Part shown: positions 16,667-26,913 of the stretch, one piece after another
Layout of the letters: every line of letters starts with the position of its first letter
Position numbering within the stretch: the first letter of the stretch is position 1
Source: Actinophytocola oryzae
GTDB lineage: Bacteria; Actinomycetota; Actinomycetes; Mycobacteriales; Pseudonocardiaceae
Reading direction: 5' to 3'
NCBI RefSeq assembly: GCF_004364325.1
Contig: NZ_SOCP01000007.1
Span: forward strand, 1-64,000
Length of the DNA: 64,000 nucleotides
Notes under the pieces: model-generated
What the model saw: only the letters and a program-made list of their open reading frames with translations
Told to the model about the DNA's origin: nothing
The model's database searches: none
Program-made: the position numbers and the translations under genes

Positions 16667-17329
16667 CTACCCCATCCCCGCCTCCCGTGCGCGGACCGCG
16701 GCCGTCGCCCTGTCCTTGACCTGCAGTTTCCCGAACAGGTGGGTGACGTGGTTGCGGATGGTCTTCTCCGAGAGCACCAGCTGTCTGGCGATCCGCCGGT
16801 TGTCACAGCCGCGGGCGATCAGGTCGAGCACCTGCCGCTCCCGGTCGGTGAGGGTGGGAAACGCGGCGTGGCTGGGATACTCGTGGACCACGGAGAAGTA
16901 CTCGCCAAGGCGCCTCGCCACGTTGGGACTGAACACCGCCCCACCAGCGGCGGCGATGCGCACGGCCTGCAGCAACTCGACGTGTGAGGCCCCTTTCGCC
17001 AGGTAACCGCTCGTGCCCGCACGCATCGCGGCCACCACGGCGTGCCCGGCGTCGGAGGCGGAGACCATCAGCACCCTGGGTGGTGGGGTGCCGCGTGCCT
17101 CGCTGTCGGCGACGATCGTCCTGGCGGCGTCGATGCCGGAGATGTCGGGCAGGTCCACCTCCATCAGCACGACGTCGGCGTCGACGGTGGTGTTCCGCAG
17201 CAGCCGCACGGCCTCGTTGCCGGTCGACGCCTCACCGACCACCTGGACGTCTCCGTCGGCCTGGACCGCGACGCGCACCCCGGACCGGTAGAGCGGGTAC
17301 TCGTCGACGAGAAACAGCCGGACGGTCAT
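16667..17329 (-). CDS. Orphan LuxR-family response regulator with Glu at the phosphoacceptor site
   Basis: 220 residues with receiver and LuxR-type HTH (LTDRERQVLDLIARGCDNRR). The phosphoacceptor position is Glu57 (VVLMEVDLP in place of the usual LMDxxMP). The acidic pair (VDEYP) and the conserved Lys (YLAKGA) remain. Asp-to-Glu changes often mimic phosphorylation, so it may be locked active or regulated without a kinase; no kinase gene lies next to it. It is convergent with the preceding regulator, with adjacent stop codons and no spacer. Confidence 0.85.
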   Translation of the reverse strand: MTVRLFLVDEYPLYRSGVRVAVQADGDVQVVGEASTGNEAVRLLRNTTVDADVVLMEVDLPDISGIDAARTIVADSEARGTPPPRVLMVSASDAGHAVVAAMRAGTSGYLAKGASHVELLQAVRIAAAGGAVFSPNVARRLGEYFSVVHEYPSHAAFPTLTDRERQVLDLIARGCDNRRIARQLVLSEKTIRNHVTHLFGKLQVKDRATAAVRAREAGMG

Positions 17330-17650
17330 GACGGATCAAACAGGCAAATCACCAAGGTTCGCGCGGCTCCCGATCTGACGTCAATGCGTAATCCGGTGCG
17401 ACCGCCGACAATCCACTCCGCGCAAGGCGTAGTCATTCTTCCCCCAGGATTTGCGGTGAATCTTCCCCAATTCGAACCTACCGAGGCACACGGGCCCGCG
17501 TCAACGACCGGCAGCGGTGGTCGGAAGGCGGTTGACCATCGCGGCGATCCGAATACGGGTTACCGACGGGGGATACGGGCGCGGAGGTCGGACGACTTGT
17601 CGCTGCGCGCGGTTTGCCAAGATCGTGTCCTCGGCCCGCACGACAAAACG
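17330..17650. other. Non-coding gap upstream of the orphan regulator
   Basis: I see no gene here. The direct repeat TCTTCCCC occurs at 17437-17444 and 17461-17468 (GGGGAAGA on the regulator's strand, 24 nt apart), about 110-140 nt upstream of the orphan regulator start. It is a possible autoregulatory site. Confidence 0.4.
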
Positions 17651-17692
17651 AGCGGCCACCACGAGCGGGAATGGTCGCTCGTGGTGGCCGCT
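17651..17692 (-). terminator. Hairpin terminator of the chitinase gene
   Basis: AGCGGCCACCACGAGCG (17651-17667) is perfectly complementary to 17676-17692 with an 8-nt loop. It lies 19 nt after the chitinase stop, and a short run of A (T on the transcript) follows on the minus strand. Confidence 0.85.
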
Positions 17693-17711
17693 GTCGGGGC
17701 GAGAAGATGTG

Positions 17712-19316
<1,605 letters not shown>

Positions 19317-19356
19317 GGGACTCCTAGTCGATCCGCAGGGGGAGTGTTGTCCCCAA

Positions 19357-19376
19357 CATGTGGTCTAGACCACATG
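19357..19376. promoter_or_regulatory. DasR-responsive element (dre), perfect palindrome
   Basis: CATGTGGTCTAGACCACATG is a perfect 20-bp palindrome about 40 nt upstream of the chitinase start. It contains TGGTCTAGACCA, the core of the DasR-responsive element known from Streptomyces chitin and GlcNAc genes. Confidence 0.85.
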
Positions 19377-19383
19377 AATGCAA

Positions 19384-19395
19384 GGGTCTAGACCA
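19384..19395. promoter_or_regulatory. Second dre-like site
   Basis: GGGTCTAGACCA matches the dre core at 11 of 12 positions and lies 23 bp (about two helix turns) from the first site, so two repressor dimers could bind the same face. Confidence 0.75.
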
Positions 19396-19450
19396 CATGT
19401 CACTCGAACGGCCTAGTGGCAGTCCGGACCGGACAGTCCTCAGACCAGGG

Positions 19451-20917
19451 TCACCCTCGCCGACCGGAGCGTGCGACCACGGGTTGTGCCGCTCCTGCCA
19501 CCGCGGCCGCGGCGGCACGGACCTGCGTTCGTCCCGGGAGCCAGACGCACAGGGCGGTCGCGACGAGTGAGAAGCCGGTTGCCCACCAGAACGCGGTGTG
19601 GAAGCCCGACACGACCGCGTCCGAGCCGGTTCCCGAGATGGACTGCTCGAGGATGACGGCCAGTACCGCGGTGCCGAACGAACCGCCGATCTGCTGCGCG
19701 GTCCGCGTCAGGACGCTCGAGTGCGCGATCTGCGCGCGGTCCAGGCCGACGTACGAGGCCGTCATGACCGGCATGGTGACGGCGCCGAGCCCGGCGCCCC
19801 GGACCAGCAGCCACAGCGCCAACAGCCACCCGTCGCTCGTCGCGTCGGCGAAGGCGAACGGCACGGTCGAGGCCGCGACGACGAGGAACCCGACGACGGC
19901 GATCGAGCGGGCCCCGACGCGGTCGGTGAGCGGCCCGGCGATCTGGCGGCTGAGCATCGTCCCGACCCCCTGCGGCACCAGCATGAGCCCCGCGCTCAGC
20001 GCACTCACGCCGCGGATCTCCTGGTAGTACAGCGGCAGCAGCAGCATCGCCCCGAACAGTGCGCAGCCCGACAGGAACAGCACCGAGAACGACGACCCGA
20101 CCGACCGTGTGGCGAGCAGGCGGATGTCCACGAGCGGGTCGCGCCGGTGCAGCGCGTGGACCGTGAACGCCACCAGGAAGGCGACGCCGACGGCGAGCGG
20201 CGTGACGACGTCCGGGTGGTCGAACCCGTTCGCGGTGCCGGCGTTCGAGAGCCCGAGGATGACCGCCGCGATGCCCGGGGCGAGCAGCACGAGCCCCCAC
20301 GCGTCGAGCCGGGGGCGCGCGGCGGTCGTGGCAGGCGTGTCCCTCTCCAGGTGGCGGGCCGCGAGGATCAGGCCGACGACGCAGAACGGCACGTTGACCC
20401 AGAACATGAAGCGCCAGCTGAGGCTGGTGATGATCGCGCCGCCGACGAGCGGTCCGAGGATCGGTCCGAGCAGCGCGGGCAGCGCCACCCAGGTGATCGT
20501 GCGGCCGAGCGCGCGCCCACCCGCCGCCTGCATGACCAGCGTCGTCATCACCGGCAGCATCAGCCCGCCGCCGAGCCCCTGCACGACCCGCCAGCCGATG
20601 AGCGACCCCGCGTCCCACGCGAGGCTCGCCCCGATCGAGCCGACGAGGAAGACCGCCAGGGCGAACATCCAGACCTGTTTGCCGCCGAAGCGGGCGAGTG
20701 CCCAGGCGGACAGCGGCACCGCCACGCCGAGCGCGAGCATGTAGCCGGTGGTCACCCACTGGATCGTCGAGACCGGCACGTCGAGGTCCGTCGCCAGCTT
20801 GTGCAGCGCGACGCTGACGATCGTCGTGTCGAACACGACCGCCAGCGCGCCGACGACCAGGATCAGCGCGGTCTTCAGCACCGCCGGGTCGACCCGGTCG
20901 TTCGTGTCCTCGGCCAT
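19451..20917 (-). CDS. MFS drug exporter, DHA2 (14-TM) family
   Basis: 488-residue transporter with about 14 hydrophobic segments. The early motif LDVPVSTIQWVTTGYMLALG, motif C-like GPILGPLVGG in helix 5 and SWRFMFWVNVPF are typical of EmrB/QacA-like proton-driven exporters. An AGGGGG site precedes the ATG. It is divergent from a TetR repressor, with a mirrored promoter between them, which is the classical layout for drug-induced efflux. The C terminus is Ala- and Arg-rich. Confidence 0.92.
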   Translation of the reverse strand: MAEDTNDRVDPAVLKTALILVVGALAVVFDTTIVSVALHKLATDLDVPVSTIQWVTTGYMLALGVAVPLSAWALARFGGKQVWMFALAVFLVGSIGASLAWDAGSLIGWRVVQGLGGGLMLPVMTTLVMQAAGGRALGRTITWVALPALLGPILGPLVGGAIITSLSWRFMFWVNVPFCVVGLILAARHLERDTPATTAARPRLDAWGLVLLAPGIAAVILGLSNAGTANGFDHPDVVTPLAVGVAFLVAFTVHALHRRDPLVDIRLLATRSVGSSFSVLFLSGCALFGAMLLLPLYYQEIRGVSALSAGLMLVPQGVGTMLSRQIAGPLTDRVGARSIAVVGFLVVAASTVPFAFADATSDGWLLALWLLVRGAGLGAVTMPVMTASYVGLDRAQIAHSSVLTRTAQQIGGSFGTAVLAVILEQSISGTGSDAVVSGFHTAFWWATGFSLVATALCVWLPGRTQVRAAAAAVAGAAQPVVARSGRRG

Positions 20918-20927
20918 CACGCCCCCT

Positions 20928-20996
20928 ATAAGAGTTGGATCCATTCCTTAATGTCGAGAGTAGGGACGGTGGCGAAGGAATGCAAACCTCTCTTAT
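20928..20996. promoter_or_regulatory. Mirror-symmetric divergent promoter/operator of MFS and TetR genes
   Basis: The element AGGAATG-N7-CTCTTAT occurs twice in opposite directions: 20976-20996 facing tetR, and 20928-20948 on the minus strand facing the exporter. Each copy ends 9-10 nt before its start codon. The arms form inverted repeats ATAAGAG/CTCTTAT and CATTCCTT/AAGGAATG. The sites are probably bound by the TetR protein. Confidence 0.7.
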
Positions 20997-21005
20997 GCTG
21001 GGTGC

Positions 21006-21620
21006 ATGCCGACGAAGACGACGTCCGACGCGGTCAAACGCCGACGCCGGGGGACCGAGCTGGAGCACGCGCTGCTCACCGCGGCATGGGACGAGCTGGC
21101 CGAGGCCGGCTTCGCGAGGCTGACGATGGAGTCCGTCGCGGACCGCGCGAGGACCGGGGTCGCGGTGCTCTACCGGCGCTGGCCGAACAAGGACGAGCTG
21201 GTGTTCGCCGCCATCCGCCACTACGGCGACACCCATCCGATCGTGATCCCCGACACCGGCAGCCTGCGTGAGGACATGATCGAGCTGCTCGCGAACATCA
21301 ACGCCGGACGGATCGAGCTGGCGACCCTCGTCGGCGCGACGTTCGCCGGGCTGCACGACAGCGCCGGACTCACCCCCGAGGACGTCCGCAACATCGTGCG
21401 TGGCGACGGCCCGCGCCGGTCGGACGTCGTGTTCCGGCGGGCCCACGACCGCGGCGAGATCGACCTCACGCGGATCCCGCAGGACGTGCTCGAGCTGCCG
21501 TTCCAGCTCGTGCGCCACGACGTCCTGATGACCCTGCGGCCGGTCACCGCCGAGCGGATCCGCTCGATCGTCGACGACGTCTTCTGGCCGCTGGTCACGG
21601 GACCGTACGCGAGGCCCTGA
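21006..21620 (+). CDS. TetR family repressor
   Basis: 204 residues. The N-terminal HTH is at about 20-65 (LLTAAWDELAEAGFARLTMESVADRARTG then VAVLYRRWPNKDELV), followed by a helical ligand-binding domain with a TetR_C-like end. It probably represses the divergent MFS exporter and itself through the paired sites in the gap. The inducer is unknown. Confidence 0.92.
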   Translation: MPTKTTSDAVKRRRRGTELEHALLTAAWDELAEAGFARLTMESVADRARTGVAVLYRRWPNKDELVFAAIRHYGDTHPIVIPDTGSLREDMIELLANINAGRIELATLVGATFAGLHDSAGLTPEDVRNIVRGDGPRRSDVVFRRAHDRGEIDLTRIPQDVLELPFQLVRHDVLMTLRPVTAERIRSIVDDVFWPLVTGPYARP

Positions 21621-21659
21621 CCGCCCGGCTCGGTCCCGGCCGGTGGACCGTCGCGACCC

Positions 21660-24092
21660 TCACCGCCGGGGCGGGCCTCCTTCGCCCACCGCTTCACCAC
21701 GCTGATCGGCCAACCGCCCTCGCTCGGCGCCGTCGCCACCCGCGTCCGCCACACCTCGGTTGCCGTTCATGACTTTCGGTGGGGAGAGCTGGTCACGAAG
21801 AGCCTGGGCCCGGGGATCGCCGAGGTCGTCATAGATGCCGAGGGCCGCCAGCCTGCTGCGCCGTGCGAGCTCCGGCTGGCCGGTGTCCTGGTAGACGAGG
21901 CCGAGGGTGCTCAGGGCAAGGGCCTCGGTGTGCCGGTCACGGATCTCGCGGGTGAGGTCGAGACCTTCGAAGAGCCGGTCGAGCGCCTCCCCGTACGCAC
22001 CGAGCCCGAGGTGCGCCTCGCCGAGGTGGATCAGGGTGACGGCCTCGCCGTGCCGGTGGCTGATGTCGCGGCAGAGGTCCAGCACGCGGTGGAACTGGGT
22101 CAGGGCGTCGTCGTAGGCGCCGAGACCCAGGTACGCCTCGCCGAGGTTGCCCATGGCGATGCCCTCGATGTACTGGTTCCCGATCTCGCGGAAGATCTCC
22201 ACGGCCTGCTCGGCGTACTCGACCGCGTCCGTGTACTCGCGAAGGCCGAGGTAGACGTCGGCGAGGTTGGTCAGGCAGCTCCCGACGCCCCACCGGTCGC
22301 CGACCGCCCGGAAGAGCCCACGGGCGGCCCGGAAGAGGTCGAGGCACTCGGTGTACCGGCACATGCCCGCGTACGCGGTGGCCAGCCCGTTGAGCATCCG
22401 GGCCTGCCCTCGCACGTCCGCCAGGTCGACCGCGGCCGCCAGGCCCACCTCGTGCGTCGCGACCCAGTCGGTCCAGTGCTTGCCCAGGTAGAAGAAGCTC
22501 CACAGGTTGTTGGCGAGCTGCCACGCGGCGGCACCCAGCCCGGTCTCGACCGCGGCCCTGGCGACCGCGACCAGGTTGGCCTGTTCGGTCTCGCACCACC
22601 CGAGCGCCGCGTCGTAGTCGGCGAAGGCGGCGGCGTGCTCGGGGGCCGTTACCGCGTCCACCACCGCACGTCGCCTGCCGGGATGCAGCAGATCGTCCGC
22701 GGCGGCACTGGCGTGGAGGTACCAGCCGACCAGGCGGTGCACCGCCGCGCGCCGGTCGGTCTCGGTGTGGGTGGCCTCGGCGCGCTCACGGGCGTAGGCG
22801 CGGAGCAGGTCGTGCAGGCGGAACCGGTCGAGGCCCGCGGACTCCACCAGGTGGGCCTCGACCAGACCGTCGAGGAGCCGCCGTGCCGCCCGGGGGGCGA
22901 GTCCGGCCATGGCCGCGGCGGCGGGGGTGCCGACGTCCGGACCGGGATTCAGCCCGAGTAGCCGGAACATCCCGGCCACGGCCTCCGGCAGGCTCTGGTA
23001 GGACCAGGAGAACACCGGCCGGATCGCGGTGAACTGGTCCGCGCCGCCACTGAACACCTCCAGCCGTTGGACGTCGTCGACCAGTTCGGTCGCCAGCTCG
23101 GCGAGCGTGACGTGCGGGTGGGCGATCGCCCGCTGGGCGGCGATCTGGATCGCGAGCGGCAGCCGGTCGCACAACCGGGCGAGGTGCGCCACCGCCTCGG
23201 GCTCGGCGTCGGCCCGGTGTCCGCCGACGATCGTGCGGACCAGCGTCACGGCGTCCTCGTCGGGCAGCCGGTCGATGGCTATCCGGTGCATCCCCACGCT
23301 GACCGCGAGACCGGTGAGCTTGTCACGGCTGGTGACGACGACCATGCACGACGACGAGCCGGGCAGCAACGGCCGTATCTGCTCGGCGCTGCCCGCGTTG
23401 TCCAGCACGATCAGCAGACGCAGCCCGGTGACCACGGACCGGAACTGGGCGGCCCGGTCGTCGAGGGACGGCGGGATCTTCGCGGCGGGCACGTCCAGCG
23501 CCCGGAGGAAGCCGTCCAGCACCTCACCTGGCGCCGCCGGTGGACCGGGGTCGTAGCCACGCAGGTTGACGTACAGCTGCCCGTCGGGGAAGGAGGAACG
23601 CACCCGGTGTGCCCACATCACCGCCAGGGTGGTCTTGCCGACGCCCGCGGTGCCGCTGATCGCCGAGATGACCACCGCCCGGCCGGTCGGCGCGGCGCCT
23701 GCCGCCTGCCCAAGCAACGCGTCGAGCGCCACCAACTCCGCCGCGCGCCCGGTGAAGTCGCGCACCGGTGAGGGCAGCTGCCTTGGCACGACGACGACTG
23801 CCGGCTCGGCGGGTGCCGACGCGACGTGTCCGGAGTCGTTGTCCCTGCTGCCCTGCCGGACGCGGCGCGGTACGTGTGCCGCCAGGTTCACGCGCTCGTC
23901 GTCGCTCAGGCCGAGTGCGTGCGCGAGTGCGCGAACGGTGTATGGATAGGGGTGTCGGCGTTCTCCTCTTTCCAGCGCGCTGACCGCCTTGGCGCTCACC
24001 CCGGCACGTTGCGCCAGTTGTTCCTGGGTCAGAGATCTGTGCTCCCGGAGCCTTCGCAGCAGGGCGCCGAAGGATTCGAGCGGAACTCCCAC
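21660..24092 (-). CDS. XRE-NB-ARC-TPR (STAND) regulator
   Basis: 810 residues. An XRE helix-turn-helix is at about 5-60 (LRRLREHRSLTQEQLAQRAG), then NB-ARC with P-loop SGTAGVGKTTLA, VVTSRDKL and RLPLAIQIA. TPR repeats run from about 560 to 770 (GNLGEAYLGLGAYDDALTQF and similar). STAND proteins switch by ATP binding and oligomerisation when an effector is sensed, usually by the repeats. GTG start at 24092. Divergent from two small secreted proteins, its likely targets. The last 36 residues are low-complexity and convergent with tetR. Confidence 0.9.
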   Translation of the reverse strand: MGVPLESFGALLRRLREHRSLTQEQLAQRAGVSAKAVSALERGERRHPYPYTVRALAHALGLSDDERVNLAAHVPRRVRQGSRDNDSGHVASAPAEPAVVVVPRQLPSPVRDFTGRAAELVALDALLGQAAGAAPTGRAVVISAISGTAGVGKTTLAVMWAHRVRSSFPDGQLYVNLRGYDPGPPAAPGEVLDGFLRALDVPAAKIPPSLDDRAAQFRSVVTGLRLLIVLDNAGSAEQIRPLLPGSSSCMVVVTSRDKLTGLAVSVGMHRIAIDRLPDEDAVTLVRTIVGGHRADAEPEAVAHLARLCDRLPLAIQIAAQRAIAHPHVTLAELATELVDDVQRLEVFSGGADQFTAIRPVFSWSYQSLPEAVAGMFRLLGLNPGPDVGTPAAAAMAGLAPRAARRLLDGLVEAHLVESAGLDRFRLHDLLRAYARERAEATHTETDRRAAVHRLVGWYLHASAAADDLLHPGRRRAVVDAVTAPEHAAAFADYDAALGWCETEQANLVAVARAAVETGLGAAAWQLANNLWSFFYLGKHWTDWVATHEVGLAAAVDLADVRGQARMLNGLATAYAGMCRYTECLDLFRAARGLFRAVGDRWGVGSCLTNLADVYLGLREYTDAVEYAEQAVEIFREIGNQYIEGIAMGNLGEAYLGLGAYDDALTQFHRVLDLCRDISHRHGEAVTLIHLGEAHLGLGAYGEALDRLFEGLDLTREIRDRHTEALALSTLGLVYQDTGQPELARRSRLAALGIYDDLGDPRAQALRDQLSPPKVMNGNRGVADAGGDGAERGRLADQRGEAVGEGGPPRR

Positions 24093-24228
24093 ACTTCATG
24101 CTAACTCTCGACGTTGCCGAGTGTGGGGCTTCCTGTGGGTGTCGGGCGCCCTCGGACGAGTGAAAACTCACGTTCGTCGGTTGCCAATGCACCCGTACCC
24201 GATGGGTCTTTTTACGGCACCCACACTT
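24088..24228. promoter_or_regulatory. Three CCCACACT boxes between STAND regulator and secreted proteins
   Basis: CCCACACTT at 24088-24096 overlaps the regulator's own start codon. Its inverse AGTGTGGG lies at 24120-24127, and CCCACACTT recurs at 24220-24228 just before the ribosome site of the first secreted protein. The three copies in one divergent gap suggest a binding site of the XRE domain. Confidence 0.5.
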
Positions 24229-24237
24229 GGAGAGAAT

Positions 24238-24540
24238 ATGCGCAATCTCGGAAAGCCCGTTCTCGTCGCCGTGTTCACCGCGGGGCTCGCACTCCTCGGC
24301 GCGATGGGCGCCACCGTTTCCTCTGCCGCCGCGGAAACGACCAGCGCGGTCGAGTCCGTGGCGGGCCAGGCCCCGGCGTCGACGGCGGCCGAGACGTACA
24401 TGGGAAGCACCCGGGACCTGGCTGCCTGCCATTCCACCGGGCTGTGGTACGTGACCAACGGCTATGCGACCTATTACTACTGCAAGGAGTACTACGACGC
24501 GGCCACCGGCCGCTGGTACGCCCTTTACATCGGCGTGTAG
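24238..24540 (+). CDS. Small secreted protein of unknown function
   Basis: 100 residues with a Sec signal (about 1-32: Lys, then LVAVFTAGLALLGAMG and a small-residue cleavage region). The mature part is short, with two Cys (LAACHSTG and YYYCKEYY) that could form a disulfide, and many Tyr and Trp. No family recognised. GGAGAGA lies just before the ATG. Followed 36 nt later by another secreted protein and divergent from the STAND regulator. It could be an extracellular signal, a bacteriocin-like factor or a developmental protein; the sequence does not say. Confidence 0.75.
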   Translation: MRNLGKPVLVAVFTAGLALLGAMGATVSSAAAETTSAVESVAGQAPASTAAETYMGSTRDLAACHSTGLWYVTNGYATYYYCKEYYDAATGRWYALYIGV

Positions 24541-24576
24541 CACATTTCTCACGGGGAAACTCGAACAGGAGGAAGT

Positions 24577-24948
24577 ATGCGGGGTATCAGGAAGTACTTC
24601 GTCGCGGCCGCGCTGACCGGCGGCCTCGCGTTCGCCGGCGTGCTGGGCGCCACGGGGTCCGCGTCCGCCGCCGAACCGACGACCGCGGTGGAGACCGCGA
24701 CGCAGTCGGCGGTTCCGCAGCCGGGCTACATCTGGGTCGGTCGCTGGAACGTCGTGTTCAGCGAGTACGGCGGCCCCTCGACGATCGGCTCGACCGCCGA
24801 CGAGATGATCTACGCGCAGTGCCAGCACAACGGGATCTGGGGATGGCAGACCTACGCGTGGGTGCCCTCGCTGAACAGCTGGGGCTGGCTGCGCAACGGC
24901 GACATCACCGGGTTCACCGATCCGATCTGGTGGCTGGACGTCTGCTGA
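24577..24948 (+). CDS. Second small secreted Trp-rich protein
   Basis: 123 residues. Sec signal about 1-32 (FVAAALTGGLAFAGVLGATG, cleavage near ASAAE). The mature part carries many Trp (IWVGRW, GIWGWQTYAWVP, SWGWLRNG, IWWLDVC) and two Cys, one as the last residue. The signal region resembles that of the preceding protein (both end ATxSSA/ATGSAS-AAE-TT-AVE), so they are probably distant paralogues. AACAGGAGGAAG gives a strong ribosome site. No known family recognised. Confidence 0.75.
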   Translation: MRGIRKYFVAAALTGGLAFAGVLGATGSASAAEPTTAVETATQSAVPQPGYIWVGRWNVVFSEYGGPSTIGSTADEMIYAQCQHNGIWGWQTYAWVPSLNSWGWLRNGDITGFTDPIWWLDVC

Positions 24949-24964
24949 TCGACTGACGGTCGTC

Positions 24965-25001
24965 GACCGCGGGCCCGGGGGTGACCGCCGGGTCCGCGGT
25001 C
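24965..25001. terminator. Bidirectional hairpin terminator
   Basis: 24965-24978 pairs with 24988-25001 at 13 of 14 positions around a 9-nt loop, between the convergent secreted-protein and sugar permease genes. Confidence 0.75.
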
Positions 25002-25919
25002 TCAGCCCTTGACCGCGCCGACGAGCACTCCTTTGGCGAAGTACTTCTGCAGGAACGGGTAGACGAGCAGGATCGGCAGGATGGAGATCACGAGGATGGC
25101 CATCCGCAGCGAGGTCTGTGGTGGTGCGGCGCCGACCGCGCCGAGGTCGCCCGTGCTGATCTGCGCGCTGTTGACGACGAAGGTCCGCAGTATCAGGGAA
25201 AGCGGCCACTTCTCGGTGTCGGTGATGTAGAGCAGCGCGGAGAAGAAGTTGTTCCAGTAGGCCACGGCGTAGAACAGGCCGATCACGGCGACGACGGCCT
25301 TCGACAGCGGCAGCACCACGCGGAGCAGGATGCGCCACTCGCTCGCGCCGTCCGTGCGCGCCGCGTCCGTCAGCTCCACGGGAATGCCCATGAAGAACGC
25401 GCGCATCACGATGACGTTGAAGGCGTTCATGGCGACCGGCAGCACGAGCGACCAGTACGAGTCGAGCAGGCCCAGCTCCTTGACGATGAGGTACTGCGGG
25501 ATGATCCCCGGCGTGAACAGCAGGCTGAAGAGCACGACGAACAGGATCGGGCGCGCGGCCAGCGCGCCGGGCTTCGACAACGCGTAGGCGAGCGTCGTGG
25601 TCGCCGCCAGCGAGATGAGCGTGCCCACCACGGTCACGAGCAGCGATACGACCAGAGCCCGTGCCACGGTGCCGCCGGACAGGATCGCCGCGTAGGCGGT
25701 GAAGTCCAGGTGTTCCGGGAACAGCACCAGGCCACCGCTCCTGTCCACCTGGTCGGCGGGTGCGAGGGACGTGGCGATGATCGAGACGAACGGCACGACC
25801 ACGACGAGCACGCAGAAGGTCAGCACCATGGCCTTGAGGACACGGACGGGAAGTGCCGCCGCCCGCCGGCGTTGGGCACGCGTGCGGTGTCTGCGGTACA
25901 CCCGCGCGGTGGTGGTCAT
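25002..25919 (-). CDS. Sugar ABC transporter permease (MalG/LplC type)
   Basis: 305 residues with six membrane segments and the EAA motif region (ELTDAARTDGASEWRILLRVVLP) that docks the ATPase. The residues around it fit the LplC/YtcP group, which takes up complex oligosaccharides. Coupled by ATGA to the upstream permease gene. No ATPase gene lies in the operon. As in many actinomycetes, a shared MsiK-type ATPase elsewhere probably energises it. Confidence 0.92.
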   Translation of the reverse strand: MTTTARVYRRHRTRAQRRRAAALPVRVLKAMVLTFCVLVVVVPFVSIIATSLAPADQVDRSGGLVLFPEHLDFTAYAAILSGGTVARALVVSLLVTVVGTLISLAATTTLAYALSKPGALAARPILFVVLFSLLFTPGIIPQYLIVKELGLLDSYWSLVLPVAMNAFNVIVMRAFFMGIPVELTDAARTDGASEWRILLRVVLPLSKAVVAVIGLFYAVAYWNNFFSALLYITDTEKWPLSLILRTFVVNSAQISTGDLGAVGAAPPQTSLRMAILVISILPILLVYPFLQKYFAKGVLVGAVKG

Positions 25920-26902
25920 CGCTGGTAGATCCCGTTCTCTCCGATGAGGTGGGCCACCTTGTTGGCGATCAGGATCAGGGCGAGACCCACGACGCCCTTG
26001 ACCAGGCCGACGGCGGCGGAGGTGCCCCACTCGCCGTTGAGGATGCCGTTGTTGTAGACGTAGGTGTCGAGGACCTCGGACGCGGTTGGTCCGACGGCGC
26101 CCATCTGCAGGACGATCTGCTCGAAGCCGACCGACAGGACGTCGCCGAGGCGCAGGATCAGGACGAGCACGACCACGCCCCGGATGCCGGGCAGCGTGAC
26201 GTGCCACAGCTGCCGCAACCGCGACGCACCGTCCACTTCGGACGCCTCGTAGAGGGTGTGGTCCACCTGCGACAGCGCGGCGACGAACAGGATCGTGCTC
26301 CACCCCGTGTCCTTCCAGATGACCTGGGAGGTGACCAGCGTCCTGAACAGCTCGGGGTCGCCGATGATGTTCACCGGTGAGCCGCCCGCGTCGGTGATGA
26401 GGTTGTTGAGCAGTCCGGTGTTCGAGAGCATCGACTGGAAGACCGCCACGACGATCACCCACGACATGAAGTGCGGCAGGTAGACGACCGACTGGACGAA
26501 CCGCCGCACCTTCTCGCTCGCGAGCGAGTCGAGCAGCAGCGCCAACGCGATGGGGATCGGGAACACCACGACGATCTGCAGGAACGAGATGACCAGGGTG
26601 TTGGTCAGCGCGTTCAGGAACGCCGGGTCGCCGTCGAAGATCACGGAGAAGTTGTCGAACCCGACCCACGGCGCCTCCGTGATCGGGATGAACGGCTGGT
26701 AGTCCTGGAAGGCGATCACGTTCCCGAGCAGCGGGACGTAGTGGAAGACCAGGATGAGCACGAGGCCGGGGACCGCCAGCAGCAGGAAGGCCCTGTCGGT
26801 CCGCAGGCGGGTGAGCAACCCCGGCCTGCGCCTGCCGGGTCGTGGCGCGGGACCACGGTGTACGGCGGTGGTCACCACGGTCGTCGTGGTGTGTGTTGCC
26901 AT
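25916..26902 (-). CDS. Sugar ABC transporter permease (MalF/LplB type)
   Basis: 328 residues, six membrane segments, EAA motif TLYEASEVDGASRLRQLWHVTLPGI. The N terminus, with its FLLLAVPGLVLILVFHYVPL segment, is typical of LplB. I chose the ATG at 26902, where homology starts. It lies 11 nt after the FAD oxidoreductase stop. Together with 25002-25919 it forms the membrane channel for the sugar caught by the lipoprotein at 29831. Confidence 0.92.
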   Translation of the reverse strand: MATHTTTTVVTTAVHRGPAPRPGRRRPGLLTRLRTDRAFLLLAVPGLVLILVFHYVPLLGNVIAFQDYQPFIPITEAPWVGFDNFSVIFDGDPAFLNALTNTLVISFLQIVVVFPIPIALALLLDSLASEKVRRFVQSVVYLPHFMSWVIVVAVFQSMLSNTGLLNNLITDAGGSPVNIIGDPELFRTLVTSQVIWKDTGWSTILFVAALSQVDHTLYEASEVDGASRLRQLWHVTLPGIRGVVVLVLILRLGDVLSVGFEQIVLQMGAVGPTASEVLDTYVYNNGILNGEWGTSAAVGLVKGVVGLALILIANKVAHLIGENGIYQR

Positions 26903-26913
26903 GACGTCTCGCT

